From Flavobacteriales bacterium (GTDB lineage Bacteria; Bacteroidota; Bacteroidia; Flavobacteriales_D; Parvicellaceae): a stretch of DNA of 64,000 bases. Of this stretch, positions 28,167 through 36,100 are shown in pieces (the stretch's first letter is position 1; every line of letters begins with the position of its first letter). Location: positions 62,001 to 126,000 of the forward strand of contig JAOASC010000046.1 of assembly GCA_025210295.1 (NCBI GenBank), written 5' to 3'. The notes below the pieces were generated by a model, which saw only the letters and a list, made by a program, of their open reading frames with translations, ran no database searches and was not told where the DNA came from. A program made the translations under genes and the position numbers.

Positions 28167-30584
28167 TTAGAATTCCTCTCCTTTTACTGTTTTAATTTTA
28201 TCTTGATGATTGTAATTATTAAGCCTTAAAGCTATTGACAGTGCTATTTCAGGCCATCTAGGCTCTGCTAATCGATATGAATATAAGGCTGCTGTTTCTA
28301 CCCATGTCTCTCTTCTCATCGAGTTTAACGCATTTCTAAACTGTAGCGCTCCAGAAAGCCTGTTTTGCCAAAAATCTTTTTTAACAGCCAAATCCAGTGT
28401 AAAAAAACCATTTGTTCTTCCCTGTGCTGTTGCAATAGCACTGGTATACCTAGAAATAGCTTGAACTTTCCAATCTTTCTTTAAATTAAAGGTATTTGAT
28501 AATCTAAGATTATATGAAAATGATTCTCTTTCAAACGTTTCATTACTTAATACTCCACTTATTTGATAGTAAAAACTATTGACTCCCAAATCTACTCCCC
28601 ACCACTTTAGCAAGCGTTTTCTATAAGAAAGCTCAAGCCCTAATGAATTGGAAATTCCTGCATTAACTGGTCGCTTAATGATTACCGTAGAATCATACGC
28701 CTCTTGAATTCTTTCGATTGTATTTATTGTATTTCGATAATAAAGCTCCAATGAAAAACTTCCTTTTTTTAAATTTTTGATCCAGCCCAATTCATAGGAT
28801 TGAATATATTCTGGTAATAAATCAGGGTTTCCCTGCCTAACAGTATAGGGATCTTCCCATGATATAAAAGGCTCTAAATTCCAGCTTCTTGGACGTTGTA
28901 TTCTTCTTGAAAAATTAGCTTTTAATTGATCCTTTTTATTTAACTTATATGAAAAATGAGCTGAAGGAAACCAGTCTAATCGCTCTATATCAGTATTACT
29001 ATTTAAAGTTTCCATATAAATATTTCTATCCGTATACTCTGACCTCAATCCGAACTGATACCCTAATTTAGATTGGTATTCACCACTATAGATTGCATAC
29101 CCAGCATATACATTTTGGATATAATCCACATCTGTTGAAAACAGGGGTAACTTTACATATTCTCCTGTCGATGTATTTAACTCATAAGAGTCCTGATCGT
29201 CTTTATTATTTCCAAAATCTGATCTTAGCCCTAACTTAAATTTAGCTTTTCCTTTTAATGGTTTTTCGTAATCAACATTTACCCTATACATTTGAGAAGG
29301 CCCAACTTCTGTTGATTGATTCCCTTGGACTCTTAACTCATTTTCATCAAAACTTTCTGTAAGCGCATCCTCATCACCGTCATGTAAGTTATATACTGCT
29401 GTTACGTTAACTCGATGTTCTTTATCTCCTCCTATTAAATGTTCGTACCCTGCACTAGCTGTTGCTCCAAAAAACTGTCGCAAGGTTCTTTCTTTATTCG
29501 TATACTTATTGGTTAACATGTTATTACTATACTCCAAAAAGTCATAATTGGCAGCAGCATTAAACTGTCTTTGATTCCCATTCACTCCTAATGAAAATGA
29601 ATTTTTTCTATTGGGACTCCATTCAAGAGCAGCATTTATACCATAGTTTGTACTAAAAAAACGATGCAATCCCTCTGAATTTACTTGTGATATATTTTCA
29701 TCATAGGTAATAATTCTTTCTTGGGTAATGTCTCTATACCTATTACGATTTCTAAAATTCCCTCCTACATTCAATTTTATTTTATTCTTATTAACACTTA
29801 CCAAAAAGTCTCCGCCATAATTGTTAAATGTTGCCCCATTCAAATTTATTAATGTGCTTATTCCTTCTAATTTATTCTTCTTTAGAATAACATTAATAAT
29901 TCCACTTGTTCCTTCTGCATTATATTTAGCTGATGGATTGGTAATGATTTCTATATCTTTAATATTACTTGCAGGTATTAATTGTAATGCTTCTGAGGCT
30001 TCCAAAGGAGAGGGTTTATTATCGATTAATAATGTAAATCCTGCGCTTCCTCTCAAACTCACATTTCCATCCATATCAACTGTTATTGAAGGAATATTTT
30101 CTAACACCTCAATTGCCGTTGCAGATGCTACTGTATTCATATCTTCTACATTAACCACTTTTTTATCTATTTCATAAACAATTTGCGGTCTATCTACGAT
30201 AACCTCAACATCTTCCAAGACCTCTTGATCTGGTGAGAGTATGACTTTATTGAAATCAATATTCAATTGATTAGGCCCTAACAGTATATTTCGTTTAAAT
30301 GTATTTTTATATCCAATAAATGAGAACCTTAAATAATATTTTCCCAACGGTAGCTCTTTTAAATAAAACTCGCCTTTAGTATCTGTTATTTGACCTGTAA
30401 CTAATGACGAATCTTTCTCTTTAAACAAAGCAACGGTAACATATTCCATTGCTTTTTGAGTTTCTGAGTCGATAACTTTCCCTGTTATTTCTCCCCCTCC
30501 TTTACCCTTTATAGGACCTCCAGATCTTTGCCCAATCATAAAAAGGCTACTGAACAGAAAAAACAAAACCGTTATCTTTTTCAT
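28167..30584 (-). CDS. TonB-dependent-receptor-like outer-membrane protein with carboxypeptidase-regulatory N-domain
   Basis: An 805-residue outer-membrane protein. After the signal peptide (1-18) comes a glycine-rich GGPIKGKGGGEITG stretch, a carboxypeptidase-regulatory-like beta-sandwich (about 32-115; ITGKVIDSETQKAMEYVTVAL), a plug domain (about 140-245; VASATAIEVLENIPSI and the typical SLRGSAGFTLLIDNKP), and a barrel to the end (about 260-805). The call is the Outer-membrane beta-barrel_3 type often annotated as TonB-dependent receptor. I cannot see a clear TonB box, and substrate is unknown. The start codon overlaps the stop of the beta-helix cargo gene by 4 bp (ATGA), so translation is coupled. 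Confidence 0.85.
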   Translation of the reverse strand: MKKITVLFFLFSSLFMIGQRSGGPIKGKGGGEITGKVIDSETQKAMEYVTVALFKEKDSSLVTGQITDTKGEFYLKELPLGKYYLRFSFIGYKNTFKRNILLGPNQLNIDFNKVILSPDQEVLEDVEVIVDRPQIVYEIDKKVVNVEDMNTVASATAIEVLENIPSITVDMDGNVSLRGSAGFTLLIDNKPSPLEASEALQLIPASNIKDIEIITNPSAKYNAEGTSGIINVILKKNKLEGISTLINLNGATFNNYGGDFLVSVNKNKIKLNVGGNFRNRNRYRDITQERIITYDENISQVNSEGLHRFFSTNYGINAALEWSPNRKNSFSLGVNGNQRQFNAAANYDFLEYSNNMLTNKYTNKERTLRQFFGATASAGYEHLIGGDKEHRVNVTAVYNLHDGDEDALTESFDENELRVQGNQSTEVGPSQMYRVNVDYEKPLKGKAKFKLGLRSDFGNNKDDQDSYELNTSTGEYVKLPLFSTDVDYIQNVYAGYAIYSGEYQSKLGYQFGLRSEYTDRNIYMETLNSNTDIERLDWFPSAHFSYKLNKKDQLKANFSRRIQRPRSWNLEPFISWEDPYTVRQGNPDLLPEYIQSYELGWIKNLKKGSFSLELYYRNTINTIERIQEAYDSTVIIKRPVNAGISNSLGLELSYRKRLLKWWGVDLGVNSFYYQISGVLSNETFERESFSYNLRLSNTFNLKKDWKVQAISRYTSAIATAQGRTNGFFTLDLAVKKDFWQNRLSGALQFRNALNSMRRETWVETAALYSYRLAEPRWPEIALSIALRLNNYNHQDKIKTVKGEEF

Positions 30585-32308
30585 TTTAGGATTAATTTTT
30601 GGAAACCAAAATCTGTTTTGACTAGGTAAACTCCTTTTTTATAGCTTGATAAATCAATAAAATTGAGTTTCTCCTGTGTATTAAAGACCTTTACTCCCAG
30701 CTGGTTATATATTGTGATACTTGTTGGATGGTCAAAATTAACAATTGATGCTGAGGGATTAGGATAAATACTTAATTTCTTTTCTGAAAAATTGTTAATT
30801 GCAAGATGTTGGTTGCTTTTACAAACTGTTTTTACTGGAGTATCATAACGTTGTTTACTTGGAATATCCTCGACATTATAAACTGCTGGTGCACCACAAA
30901 AAGGGAATTGTGCAGCAGATAAAAAGTCTGGTTGTTGAGCTAAATACAATGATGTAGGAAACATCGAATTTGTTCCAACGGGTTTTATTACCCCTTTCAC
31001 GTTATTTCCGTACTCAAAATGGCCATTACCAAACAACAAATAATTACCTAGAAATGTTGTTGTATTGGTGATTTCGTTCCCTACAAAACTACAACTATCA
31101 GTTGGGACTCCATTATTCATAAAAATACCATAAAGGTTTGCCCGATTCCTAAAAAACATATTATAAGGTCCATTAGCTCCATGCGAATCATCAATCACGA
31201 TGTTTTGCCCTATATTTCCTTCAAATAAATTAGCATACACATAATTTCCATGCAAAACCATATCACCTGCCGAGTTGCTAGGTAAAGCGACACCTGTCCA
31301 AAAAGGATCTAAAGAATAATTATAACCAAACACATTTCCATTGCTTCCTCCTTGTAGAAGCATACTGTGTCTGAGGTGCTCAAAAATATTATTTTCTACT
31401 AAACATTCTCCTGATGCATACATGGCTACCACTCCATATCCTGCTCCTCCACCTCCATAATCAAATGCATGATGAAAATATGAATCTGCAACGTAGATAT
31501 TTGAAGAACGAATCAAATTAATATGTGAATAATTACAGTTTTCGCTTTCGATCCCTTTTACCCAACAATTGATTGCGTAGTTGAATCGGACATTTGCACA
31601 ATGTACCGTTTGGGTATCTTTTCTGACTATTTTTAAGCATTCAAGTCCTGCATTTTTTATAGGGGTAATTTTTTTTATATAGGGCGACTTTATCAAGGGA
31701 TAATTCGTTCTGATTTTACTATTCAAAAACAAAGAGTCACCATTTAGACTATCTATTTCCACAATTTGCCCTACAGTATTTAAAGACCAACTACTTGTAA
31801 TCAAATTGGAATCATTTTTAAGTAGCTGGATATAATCTCCACTGTTTAAACCTGTATTTCCATTAGTATTTAAAACGATTTTATCGTCGAAAGTTGCTGC
31901 ATTTGCAGACAAATTGAGTGCATTTGAACTAACACTACCGCTCATCGAGATCAAATCAGTTTCATTAGAATCAAGCTTAAAAGTAAGTACAGTATGGTTA
32001 GCCCCCTGTCCTTTTAACAATACATTAGATGGTAACACTAAAGGGTCTGTAAGGTAAAAGTTACCATTAGGGATAATCACTACAGTTGGTGGATTATTTA
32101 CCGCATTTAATGCTTGTTGAAAAGCCTGGTCATTGAGTGTAACACCATCTCCAACTGCACCATAATCGGATAAGAATACTGTATCATTAAAATTTACTTC
32201 GGTTTTCAACCCAGCTTTATTCCATTCAAATATTCTTTGGGTTGGTATAACTTGAGCATTTGCTATCCCAATGGATAACAATGCAATTAGGGTAATCATT
32301 TTTCTCAT
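30581..32308 (-). CDS. Right-handed beta-helix T9SS type A cargo (pectate-lyase-superfamily fold)
   Basis: A 575-residue secreted protein with a signal peptide (1-19, ending NAQ). Residues 46-70 (FLSDYGAVGDGVTLNDQAFQ) match the N-terminal signature of the pectate lyase 3/tailspike beta-helix family, and the region to about residue 500 has helix-like repeats (NNIFEHLRHSMLLQGGSNGNVF, YVYANLFEGNIGQNIVIDDSHG). The last 70 residues are a type A T9SS sorting domain with KKLSIYPNPSASIVNF and a final GFQKLILK. The fold suggests polysaccharide binding or cleavage, but catalytic residues cannot be assigned. The gene lies between a methyltransferase (4 bp) and the receptor gene (4-bp overlap). Confidence 0.8.
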   Translation of the reverse strand: MRKMITLIALLSIGIANAQVIPTQRIFEWNKAGLKTEVNFNDTVFLSDYGAVGDGVTLNDQAFQQALNAVNNPPTVVIIPNGNFYLTDPLVLPSNVLLKGQGANHTVLTFKLDSNETDLISMSGSVSSNALNLSANAATFDDKIVLNTNGNTGLNSGDYIQLLKNDSNLITSSWSLNTVGQIVEIDSLNGDSLFLNSKIRTNYPLIKSPYIKKITPIKNAGLECLKIVRKDTQTVHCANVRFNYAINCWVKGIESENCNYSHINLIRSSNIYVADSYFHHAFDYGGGGAGYGVVAMYASGECLVENNIFEHLRHSMLLQGGSNGNVFGYNYSLDPFWTGVALPSNSAGDMVLHGNYVYANLFEGNIGQNIVIDDSHGANGPYNMFFRNRANLYGIFMNNGVPTDSCSFVGNEITNTTTFLGNYLLFGNGHFEYGNNVKGVIKPVGTNSMFPTSLYLAQQPDFLSAAQFPFCGAPAVYNVEDIPSKQRYDTPVKTVCKSNQHLAINNFSEKKLSIYPNPSASIVNFDHPTSITIYNQLGVKVFNTQEKLNFIDLSSYKKGVYLVKTDFGFQKLILK

Positions 32309-32312
32309 AAAG

Positions 32313-33011
32313 TTAACGTGTTATTTTTACTAAAAAATTATAATTTGCTTCTATTATTACTTCCATGTTTAAGTTCATTTTATTGCATACATCTTTTAAC
32401 TTTTCTTGATCAATATACAACCAGTTGAACCAGCCTGTTTCAGAATTTTTATATTTCATTTGATAGGCTACTTCTCCCAAATATCCCTCGTTTTCTTCAC
32501 TATAATCTTCCCCTTCAATTAAATAGATTAAATCGGTAGAATCTAATAATATTTGCCCACCATCTTTTAGTAGCCTCAAACATTTATTAAAAAATTCGGG
32601 CAAACCTTCTAAGGTTCCTGCGATTCCTATTCCATTCATCAAAAACAATAAGGTATCAAACTTTTTATGCTCTTCTAAGGTATAAAAGTTAGAACAAACC
32701 ACCTCTTTAACCCCTTGCTTTTTCATGGCTTCAGCTGCTCCTTCAGAGACATCTAAAGCATAGGTTTCTATTCCTTTATCTTGCAACCAAAGCGCATGGC
32801 TACCAGCTCCAGCTCCTACATCTAAAACGGTTCCCTTACAAAGACTTAAAGCTATTTGCTCAACCTTAGGCATTTCATCATAGGCTCTAAACAAATAATC
32901 AACGGGGATCACATCTTGTTCTGTAATAGAACAAAACACTTCTATTTCTTCTCCTCTAACTCCCTCCATAAAAGTTAGACATGCATTACCTAAAGGGTCT
33001 TCTTTTTTCAT
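32313..33011 (-). CDS. Class I SAM-dependent methyltransferase
   Basis: A 232-residue cytoplasmic protein with the SAM-binding motif TVLDVGAGAGSHALWL at 61-76, followed by an acidic strand-2 end (YALDVSEGA) and a motif near FDTLLFLMNGIGIAGTL. The second half has GGQILLDSTDLIYL and DGEDY-type acidic loops. The methylated substrate cannot be told; the fold is that of small-molecule methyltransferases. It is the first gene of a run with the beta-helix cargo and the receptor. Confidence 0.82.
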   Translation of the reverse strand: MKKEDPLGNACLTFMEGVRGEEIEVFCSITEQDVIPVDYLFRAYDEMPKVEQIALSLCKGTVLDVGAGAGSHALWLQDKGIETYALDVSEGAAEAMKKQGVKEVVCSNFYTLEEHKKFDTLLFLMNGIGIAGTLEGLPEFFNKCLRLLKDGGQILLDSTDLIYLIEGEDYSEENEGYLGEVAYQMKYKNSETGWFNWLYIDQEKLKDVCNKMNLNMEVIIEANYNFLVKITR

Positions 33012-33033
33012 CGATCATTAACTTATAAAAACA

Positions 33034-33069
33034 GAAAAACTCGAAGCATAAATAAACTTCGAGTTTTTC
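33034..33069 (-). terminator. Rho-independent terminator after the SiaC homologue
   Basis: A 13-bp inverted repeat (GAAAAACTCGAAG and its complement, 33034-33046 and 33057-33069) with a 10-base loop. On the minus strand it ends in a T run, 19 bp beyond the stop codon of the gene at 33089. Confidence 0.85.
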
Positions 33070-33088
33070 AATTCTATTTTAGTATCAA

Positions 33089-33484
33089 TTAATCTGGTAT
33101 TTCAACAAAATTAAATTCCACATCTAACATATCTTCAAATTCTTCTCCAGCATCTAACATATCTTCATCCATTTCATCATAGTGCCAGTTAATGTTTAAG
33201 GTTACATTCCCAGGCTCAGCTATTTTTCCTAATTTTAAGATAATATCCATGATATACTTCGCTGATGAAGAGTTAAAATACTCTAATTTAAAATTTGCAT
33301 TTAAGGTAACATCTCCAGCCGATTGAACATAGCTCTCATAATCATTCAACCAATTCATTACAGGCTGAAAAAACTTCTGAACATCTTCAGGTCTTGAATC
33401 TCCTTCAAATTCTAATGCATGTGTTGTATGATCTAATACTATTTTTGGAGTATTCTCCGTTAATTCTAGTTTTAATGCTTCCAT
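33089..33484 (-). CDS. siaC: SiaC-family regulatory phosphoprotein (DUF1987)
   Basis: A 131-residue cytoplasmic protein of the SiaC/DUF1987 family. In Pseudomonas SiaC is a phospho-switch: dephosphorylated SiaC activates the diguanylate cyclase SiaD, and the SiaB kinase phosphorylates it. The family signature FNSSSAKYI lies at residues 70-78, and Ser72 stands where the phosphorylated Thr (Thr68 in the Pseudomonas protein, from memory) is found. The N-terminal IVLDHTTHALEFEGDSRPED and a C-terminal acidic tail with EEFEDMLDVEFNFVEIPD complete the family pattern. The SiaB homologue is encoded 11 bp upstream. No SiaD-type GGDEF gene is in the window. Confidence 0.82.
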   Translation of the reverse strand: MEALKLELTENTPKIVLDHTTHALEFEGDSRPEDVQKFFQPVMNWLNDYESYVQSAGDVTLNANFKLEYFNSSSAKYIMDIILKLGKIAEPGNVTLNINWHYDEMDEDMLDAGEEFEDMLDVEFNFVEIPD

Positions 33485-33495
33485 TTTTATTTGTT

Positions 33496-34041
33496 TTATG
33501 CAAGTATGTCTACTCTAAGAGTAAAAAAATGTTTGTCTTTTATATGTTTATCAAAATTATATTGTAATTGACTCCCAGACTTCATCGCCATATCGATCAA
33601 TCCTAATCCTGCACCACCTTTATCTGATATAGTAGCTTCTTTTATCATCTCTCTATACCTGAGTTTTAACATCTCAGCATTCATAGCATTAACTTCTTCT
33701 ATACGAGCTTTAATAGGCTCTACATCTGAAGATTTAACTACATTTCCTACTACTACAGAAAAGCCCGCTTCTTCTTGTAAAAGGGTAAAAACTCCTTCAT
33801 TTAAATGCTCGTCTTCTATCGTTGGTTTGCTAGTATGTCTATGTACATTTTCTAAGCACTCTACAAGTACTTTGTATGTTTTTTTTGCAGCCCTTTTTTT
33901 ATCTTGATATAAAGAAAGTTCTTTCTTTATATCAGTCAACAAAGTATTTACTAGTTTATAATTAAACTCCCCATGGAAAACATAAATAACTTTCCCATTG
34001 GTCATCAAATTAAAAATATCTAATATACTCTGTGCTTTCAT
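33496..34041 (-). CDS. siaB: SiaB-family protein kinase (HATPase_c fold)
   Basis: A 181-residue kinase of the SiaB/DUF6272 family, which in Pseudomonas phosphorylates SiaC. It has a histidine-kinase-like ATP fold: an N box in ENVHRHT at 64-70 and a G box in DKGGAGLGLIDMA at 140-152. The start at 34041 is chosen over a longer frame to 34095 because the longer frame would overlap the stress-protein gene by 32 bp. The 34041 start has AGGAAGA about 13 bp upstream and fits family length. The pairing with the SiaC homologue is the strongest support for the call. No SiaA-type PP2C phosphatase is visible here. Confidence 0.82.
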   Translation of the reverse strand: MKAQSILDIFNLMTNGKVIYVFHGEFNYKLVNTLLTDIKKELSLYQDKKRAAKKTYKVLVECLENVHRHTSKPTIEDEHLNEGVFTLLQEEAGFSVVVGNVVKSSDVEPIKARIEEVNAMNAEMLKLRYREMIKEATISDKGGAGLGLIDMAMKSGSQLQYNFDKHIKDKHFFTLRVDILA

Positions 34042-34063
34042 TCTTTTTTTTCTTCCTAAAGGT

Positions 34064-34891
34064 TTATCTAGTAAAAACACTTCCTGAATTCCCAATATAA
34101 ACAGGGTTTACACAAAGCACAGGAATTTGGCTCTTGTTCGTAATTATTTCTTGTTCATAATTACTCAACATTCCAATTAAAGAGTTCTTTTGTAAATTCA
34201 TAATAGAAATCAAATCTGCATCTACCTCATTTGCAACCTCTAACATTTGCTCTACAAAATCTCCTTTTTTCTTCGAAATATGAGTAGTATTTCTTACTCC
34301 TCTCTCTTTAAGATATTTTTTAGCCCAAGCAATATTTCCATTTAACTTGTGAATTAAAAATTCATCCGTCTCTTTAGGTGTTACAATATGAACTTCCGAA
34401 TCAAAGTATTGCGCCATATCAGCAACAACCTCTAACTTTTGCTTTGTTTCATTATGCAAATCTAATGGAGCAATAATACAATCATATCCAGATTCTTTCA
34501 TCACTTGCTTCTGAACAACCACAAAAGGCACAGTTGAATTGGTGATTACTTTTAGTGCATTACTACCTGTAATTCTTTGCCATCCACTAGCTCCATGAGT
34601 TCCCATAACAATTAATGAAGCATTCACTTCATTGGCAGCATCTCCAATATCATCAAATATATTTCCAACTTTTACCAGTTTCGAAACTTCTACATCTCCT
34701 TCAATGCTTTTCGCTAACTTCAATTCTTCTTCTAATTTTTCATTAGCTGAATGAATTTCAGACTCCCCCTTCACCACATGTAATATTACAACCGAAGTAT
34801 TGATTGTCTTTGCCAATTCAACAGCATGATTTATAGCTGTATGAGCAACTTCAGTGAAATCTGTTGGTACTAAAATTGGTTTTGTACTCAT
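34064..34891 (-). CDS. Tandem universal stress protein (UspA)
   Basis: A 275-residue cytoplasmic protein with two UspA-like domains. The first (about 1-135) has the start ILVPTDFTEVAHTAINHAVELA and the ATP-binding-type loop MGTHGASGWQRITGSNALKV, which has eight residues, not the canonical nine, between the GxxG and GS parts, a spacing I have seen in other Bacteroidota. The second domain (about 140-270) keeps the fold (IIAPLDLHNETKQKLEVVADMA) but its loop region (NLQKNSLIGMLSNYEQEI) lacks the glycine motif, so it probably does not bind ATP. It lies 22 bp upstream of the siaB homologue, so it is likely co-transcribed with siaB-siaC. Confidence 0.85.
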   Translation of the reverse strand: MSTKPILVPTDFTEVAHTAINHAVELAKTINTSVVILHVVKGESEIHSANEKLEEELKLAKSIEGDVEVSKLVKVGNIFDDIGDAANEVNASLIVMGTHGASGWQRITGSNALKVITNSTVPFVVVQKQVMKESGYDCIIAPLDLHNETKQKLEVVADMAQYFDSEVHIVTPKETDEFLIHKLNGNIAWAKKYLKERGVRNTTHISKKKGDFVEQMLEVANEVDADLISIMNLQKNSLIGMLSNYEQEIITNKSQIPVLCVNPVYIGNSGSVFTR

Positions 34892-35003
34892 CTATATAAA
34901 ATTTCTATTTTTTACTTAGTTTTATTTTCCTGCGTAATATTAATTATTTTTATCGAGCTATGCAAGGCTTCTCGACATTTAGATAGCAAAAACATGCTTA
35001 TTT

Positions 35004-35402
35004 TTAGTTTTTAAAAATTCCTCTTTTATTAATTTTTAAAATTTTCATTAAGGCTTTAATTTCGATCAATGTATAGACAAAAAACCATAAAAAAACATGT
35101 AATAATGCCTGAGTTTTTGAAATTTCAAAAGCTGTTTTTAACCAATAGATATATCCCAAAAAAGTAAAAAACTTAATGGAAGCAATTCCTATATACACCA
35201 CCCACACACGATCATAGTTTTTAACTGATTTCTTAGCGATAATCCAATTCGTTAGTACTAGAAAAACAAGATAAAAGAGGTGTAAACAGACAATAAAGCT
35301 TAAACTGACCTTAATTGCTAATAAATAATTAATTAGGATATGAACTAAACAAATCAGAACTCCTATTCCCCCTAATTTCATGGAAGAGTATATTTTTTCC
35401 AT
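35004..35402 (-). CDS. Small four-helix membrane protein, DUF6168-like
   Basis: A 132-residue protein with four hydrophobic segments (about residues 9-28, 33-53, 67-87 and 99-118) and a basic C-terminus (KALMKILKINKRGIFKN). The Bacteroidota ATP synthase accessory region usually contains bactofilin, AtpZ, a DUF6168 membrane protein, then atpB. This gene is in the DUF6168 slot, beginning 1 bp after the AtpZ stop codon. I have not matched the sequence itself, so the family name rests on size, topology and position. Confidence 0.6.
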   Translation of the reverse strand: MEKIYSSMKLGGIGVLICLVHILINYLLAIKVSLSFIVCLHLFYLVFLVLTNWIIAKKSVKNYDRVWVVYIGIASIKFFTFLGYIYWLKTAFEISKTQALLHVFLWFFVYTLIEIKALMKILKINKRGIFKN

Positions 35403-35403
35403 C

Positions 35404-35601
35404 TTATTTCTTCATCATGTTAATGGCTTCTTTGATCACCAAATACATTCCAACAAAAACACCTAATAAGGAAAACAAAATAGTATATAATTTCCCCTCC
35501 TCTCCATCAAGATAGATTCCTAACAAAGCTCCTCCTCCTATAATGAAGATCATTTGAAAAGCTACAGAAGTAAATTTTAAGTATTTATTGGTGCTCTTCA
35601 T
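35404..35601 (-). CDS. atpZ: AtpZ/AtpI-family protein
   Basis: A 65-residue membrane protein with two helices (about 9-28 and 37-57) and the family loop LLGIYLDGEEGK, followed by TILFSLLGVFVGMYLVIKEA. AtpZ and AtpI are accessory proteins of F-type ATP synthase, linked to Mg2+ or Ca2+ transport and c-ring assembly. The gene abuts the bactofilin gene (stop and start adjacent) and the DUF6168-like gene. None of the ATP synthase structural genes are in this window. Confidence 0.85.
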   Translation of the reverse strand: MKSTNKYLKFTSVAFQMIFIIGGGALLGIYLDGEEGKLYTILFSLLGVFVGMYLVIKEAINMMKK

Positions 35602-36033
35602 TTAAGCGACAACTTCCTCTTCTTTTCTTTCTTTATTTTCTATAGATTTTTTAGATGGCGAAACTCCACCCATACTACAAGTTACAGCAAAAATTGCTCC
35701 TGGCTCAATCGCTAGTTTACCTGTTATGACGTCTCCCTCTACTTTTGCTGTTGACTTTAAAGAAAGTAACTCCCCTACTTTCATTGATCCTTTTACATGA
35801 CCTTCTATCTCAGCATTCTGACAAACAACATCGCCTTTAATAACTCCAGATACACCTACAACTAACCTCCCTTTGGTGGTAATCGTACCTTTTACCTCTC
35901 CATCTATTCTAATATTGCTCTCAGAAGAAATACTCCCTTCAATACTTGTCCCTTCAACTATTCTATTTAATCTTTCTGGAGAATTTAAATTACCCATTCT
36001 ACTTTTTGTGTTATCGTTATTATTTTTAAACAT
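35602..36033 (-). CDS. Bactofilin (polymer-forming cytoskeletal protein)
   Basis: A 143-residue cytoskeletal protein. The core (about 25-115) is the bactofilin beta-helix, with its repeated turns visible: GSISSESNIRIDGEVKGTI, GRLVVGVSGVIKGDVVC, AEIEGHVKGSMKV and STAKVEGDVITGKL. Short polar tails flank it, including a charged C-terminus (KSIENKERKEEEVV). Bactofilins form filaments at the membrane and guide shape, stalk formation or motility. The promoter at 36050-36083 would drive this gene and, by tight spacing, atpZ and the DUF6168-like gene. Confidence 0.9.
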   Translation of the reverse strand: MFKNNNDNTKSRMGNLNSPERLNRIVEGTSIEGSISSESNIRIDGEVKGTITTKGRLVVGVSGVIKGDVVCQNAEIEGHVKGSMKVGELLSLKSTAKVEGDVITGKLAIEPGAIFAVTCSMGGVSPSKKSIENKERKEEEVVA

Positions 36034-36049
36034 AAGCCATGCTTTTGTA

Positions 36050-36083
36050 CAAATATACTTTATTTAGTGTAATTTATCAAAAA
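36050..36083 (-). promoter_or_regulatory. Promoter for bactofilin-atpZ (-33 and -7 elements)
   Basis: On the minus strand TATATTTG (36050-36057) matches TAnnTTTG. A TTTTTG element (36078-36083) precedes it with a 20-bp spacer, the usual distance for the Bacteroidetes -33 TTG. The start of transcription would fall near 36045, about 12 bases before the ATG. This is the best two-element promoter I saw in the window. Confidence 0.6.
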
Positions 36084-36100
36084 CGTGTGGGATCGTACTT

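Noticed and set aside
34042-34095. Longer SiaB start
   Set aside because: It would overlap the stress protein gene by 32 bp; the Met at 34041 fits family length.
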